Part shown: positions 62,601 to 64,000 of the stretch, one piece after another | Layout: each line of letters begins with the position of its first letter | Numbering within the stretch: position 1 is the first letter of the stretch | Source: Synergistaceae bacterium | Lineage (GTDB): Bacteria; Synergistota; Synergistia; Synergistales; Aminobacteriaceae | Reading direction: 5' to 3' | Assembly: GCA_017450125.1 (NCBI GenBank) | Contig: JAFSWZ010000040.1 | Coordinates: forward strand, 62,001-126,000 | DNA length: 64,000 nt | The notes under the pieces: model-generated | Databases searched by the model: none | What the model was told of the DNA's origin: nothing | The model's input: the letters and a program-made list of their open reading frames with translations, nothing else | Position numbers and translations under genes: made by a program

Positions 62601-63994
62601 GCTCTGCCTCCTACAGGTTCTGCGAGAAACTCAGGGAAGCCCCGCAGTACTTCTTTCACCGCCTCGTACTCCTTTCTGATGTCATCAGATATGCTCAAAG
62701 CTGCTTCTGTGTAACCATCTACTTCATCATTCGGAAAAACGTTAATAGTGATTGTGTTATCTTTCTCATTCATTGAAGGCAGGACGAACCTTATGCACTT
62801 GTGCTTGCTGAAATGATTATGCTGCTCTTTCTTGAACGCAAGACGATTCGCGAGGGACAACGCCATAAATTTAGGGAGTGCCTCAGCCTGTACCTTCCTC
62901 CATGTACGATGCTCCTCCTTAAGTTCCGTCAATCCCGCAAACACATCCTCATAAATCCCGCTGATTTCTCCTTCTGCGTCGAGCACCCTGATTTTCTCCC
63001 TGAGTCCGGCGGGCAGAAAACGCATGAACCCTTCAAGCTCAGCGCGTACCATTCTTGCTTCGTCAGCACTCCGTTTGTTCCTGTAGTCCAGATACTCGGG
63101 GCTTATGACTCTGTCTGACTGAACGTCGCACCCGTCAAGAATCCTGAGCAGTGCCGTAACCCACAGTAGCTTCTGCACGTCCTCCGCACCTTCTGCTCTG
63201 TCCTGAAGAGGCCTCAAAGTCTCCGTGAACTTCTCCTCTCCGAACAGCAGATAACCAGCCTGAACTATGCGCTTCTTCGGGGACGATGTTTCGCCGCCCG
63301 CGAGCACGGTGTAGCCTCTGTGATGCGCGGCAATGAGGGGCACGAAACGTTCAAGGACTTCACGCTTCGGGTTTCTCTCTCCGAAGTAACGTTCTGGAGT
63401 TCTCCCCAAAACTTCACCCGTCAGAAGGTGATGGAGCTCTCTCACTGCTGAGGGGAACAGTCCGAGCGGGAAGATGTCTGCGCGTTCAATGCTGTCATCA
63501 GGAGCTAGAACTGGATAAGACAGCGCGGTGTGTCCTATGTCGTGAAGGTATATCGACGCTATGAGCAGGGCTAAGGGCTTCGGGTCATCGCGTGTGAAAC
63601 CTATATCCTGCATTCTGTCTCCTGCACAGCGGAAAAGGCTTGCGGCGAGTTCCATTAGACGCTTTGAGTGCCGACGGCTGTGCTCTACTGTTTCGGGTAT
63701 CTGGTCTCCTAGCCAGAGATTGGCCCAGTTCTTCACCAAAAGATTTTGGAGGTAGTCTGCCCATTCGTCTCCGTCCCGGCATTCACGCAGACGGTTGAAG
63801 AGGTATTCTCCTGTGCCGTAGGGTTTTACGCGGGCTTGATTGTAGCTGTCGAGGAGTGCTCCGGCTAACTGCTTGGAGTCCTTTACCCACTGCGGGAGTG
63901 CCTCTGTGTTGGGGGCGGCGTTGCTGTGAATGGCTTTGAGCATGTTGATTTCCTCGTCCATTCTGGCATAGGCATAACCCAGAGGGAGGCTCAT
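62597..63994 (-). CDS. HD-domain phosphohydrolase-like protein, first visible gene of the RNA polymerase operon
   Basis: 465 residues if ATG 63994 is used; only six bases remain before the window edge, so the gene may begin further right. His105, the HD pair His151-Asp152 in ASIYLHDIGHTALSYPVL, a His pair in LIAAHHRGYT and the late Asp in RILDGCDVQSDRV give the HD superfamily metal site. Such proteins hydrolyse nucleotides or cyclic nucleotides. A C-terminal region (about 360-465) with FLPSMNEKDNTITINVFPND is unassigned. Its stop overlaps the polymerase start (ATGA), so the two are made together. Confidence 0.83.
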   Translation of the reverse strand: MSLPLGYAYARMDEEINMLKAIHSNAAPNTEALPQWVKDSKQLAGALLDSYNQARVKPYGTGEYLFNRLRECRDGDEWADYLQNLLVKNWANLWLGDQIPETVEHSRRHSKRLMELAASLFRCAGDRMQDIGFTRDDPKPLALLIASIYLHDIGHTALSYPVLAPDDSIERADIFPLGLFPSAVRELHHLLTGEVLGRTPERYFGERNPKREVLERFVPLIAAHHRGYTVLAGGETSSPKKRIVQAGYLLFGEEKFTETLRPLQDRAEGAEDVQKLLWVTALLRILDGCDVQSDRVISPEYLDYRNKRSADEARMVRAELEGFMRFLPAGLREKIRVLDAEGEISGIYEDVFAGLTELKEEHRTWRKVQAEALPKFMALSLANRLAFKKEQHNHFSKHKCIRFVLPSMNEKDNTITINVFPNDEVDGYTEAALSISDDIRKEYEAVKEVLRGFPEFLAEPVGGRA

Positions 63995-64000
63995 AACCTC

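Noticed and set aside
1-64000. CRISPR array, insertion sequence or transposase, prophage structural genes
   Set aside because: No repeat-spacer series, no transposase motifs and no phage structural proteins were seen.

Overview
The window looks like a chromosomal segment of a member of the Synergistota (Synergistaceae-like, gut or rumen type). The evidence is two secreted proteins ending in a Cys-Gly-rich motif, hydrophobic helix and basic tail of the Synerg-CTERM sorting type, a sodium-pumping methylmalonyl-CoA/oxaloacetate decarboxylase gene set, and moderately GC-rich DNA with housekeeping genes of ordinary bacterial type (secA, argS, lepA, hemW, guaA, rho, pfkA, SRP RNA, tRNA-Thr). The species cannot be named from the sequence alone.

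Layout. 1-4.0 kb: two large secreted proteins on the minus strand, a GLUG / C-type lectin / papain-like peptidase protein cut by the left edge and an Ig-like-repeat Synerg-CTERM protein. 4.3-8.7 kb: LysR regulator, secreted alpha/beta hydrolase, a decayed esterase, an aldo/keto reductase and an SDR dehydrogenase. 8.8-15.6 kb (minus): a frameshifted small membrane gene, divIC-like, argS, a large secreted protein and secA. 15.7-21.2 kb: a 40-residue membrane ORF, a small CxxC protein, a Gfo/Idh/MocA oxidoreductase, LysR with divergent prpF and an SLC13/MatC-like carrier, and an XRE regulator. 21.5-24.2 kb: a 913-residue NlpC/P60-like plus Ig-repeat secreted protein. 24.3-30.7 kb: lepA-hemW, SRP RNA, and three glycosyltransferases preceded by a probable small RNA or attenuated leader. 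30.7-33.4 kb: cation/proton antiporter and decarboxylase beta subunit. 33.5-38.6 kb: a type III-like methyltransferase/helicase-nuclease pair. 38.7-46.2 kb: guaA, subtilase, a FkbM methyltransferase interrupted at a run of ten G, tRNA-Thr, rho, pfkA and a coiled-coil secreted protein. 46.4-51.8 kb: a five-gene partner-switching module (STAS, DUF2156, DMT transporter, membrane/HATPase-like, Cache-HAMP-SpoIIE-HATPase). 51.9-54.3 kb: decarboxylase alpha, delta/gamma and biotin-carrier genes. 54.4-56.3 kb: a divergent HinfI-like restriction-modification pair.

The most remarkable region is 56.3-64.0 kb. It is a tightly overlapping minus-strand operon encoding an HD-domain protein, a 1356-residue single-chain RNA polymerase in which beta-type and beta-prime-type halves are fused (with the NADFDGD metal site, the beta lysine/GNKG motif, bridge-helix-like and trigger-loop-like segments), an acidic protein of unknown family, and a sigma54-activator-class AAA+ ATPase whose GAFTGA loop reads GSYTGS and which lacks a C-terminal HTH. 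It is too small to be the housekeeping enzyme and sits beside restriction-modification genes, so I propose it as an undescribed accessory transcription or defence system. What is directly visible is the set of motifs and the gene overlaps; the function is inference.
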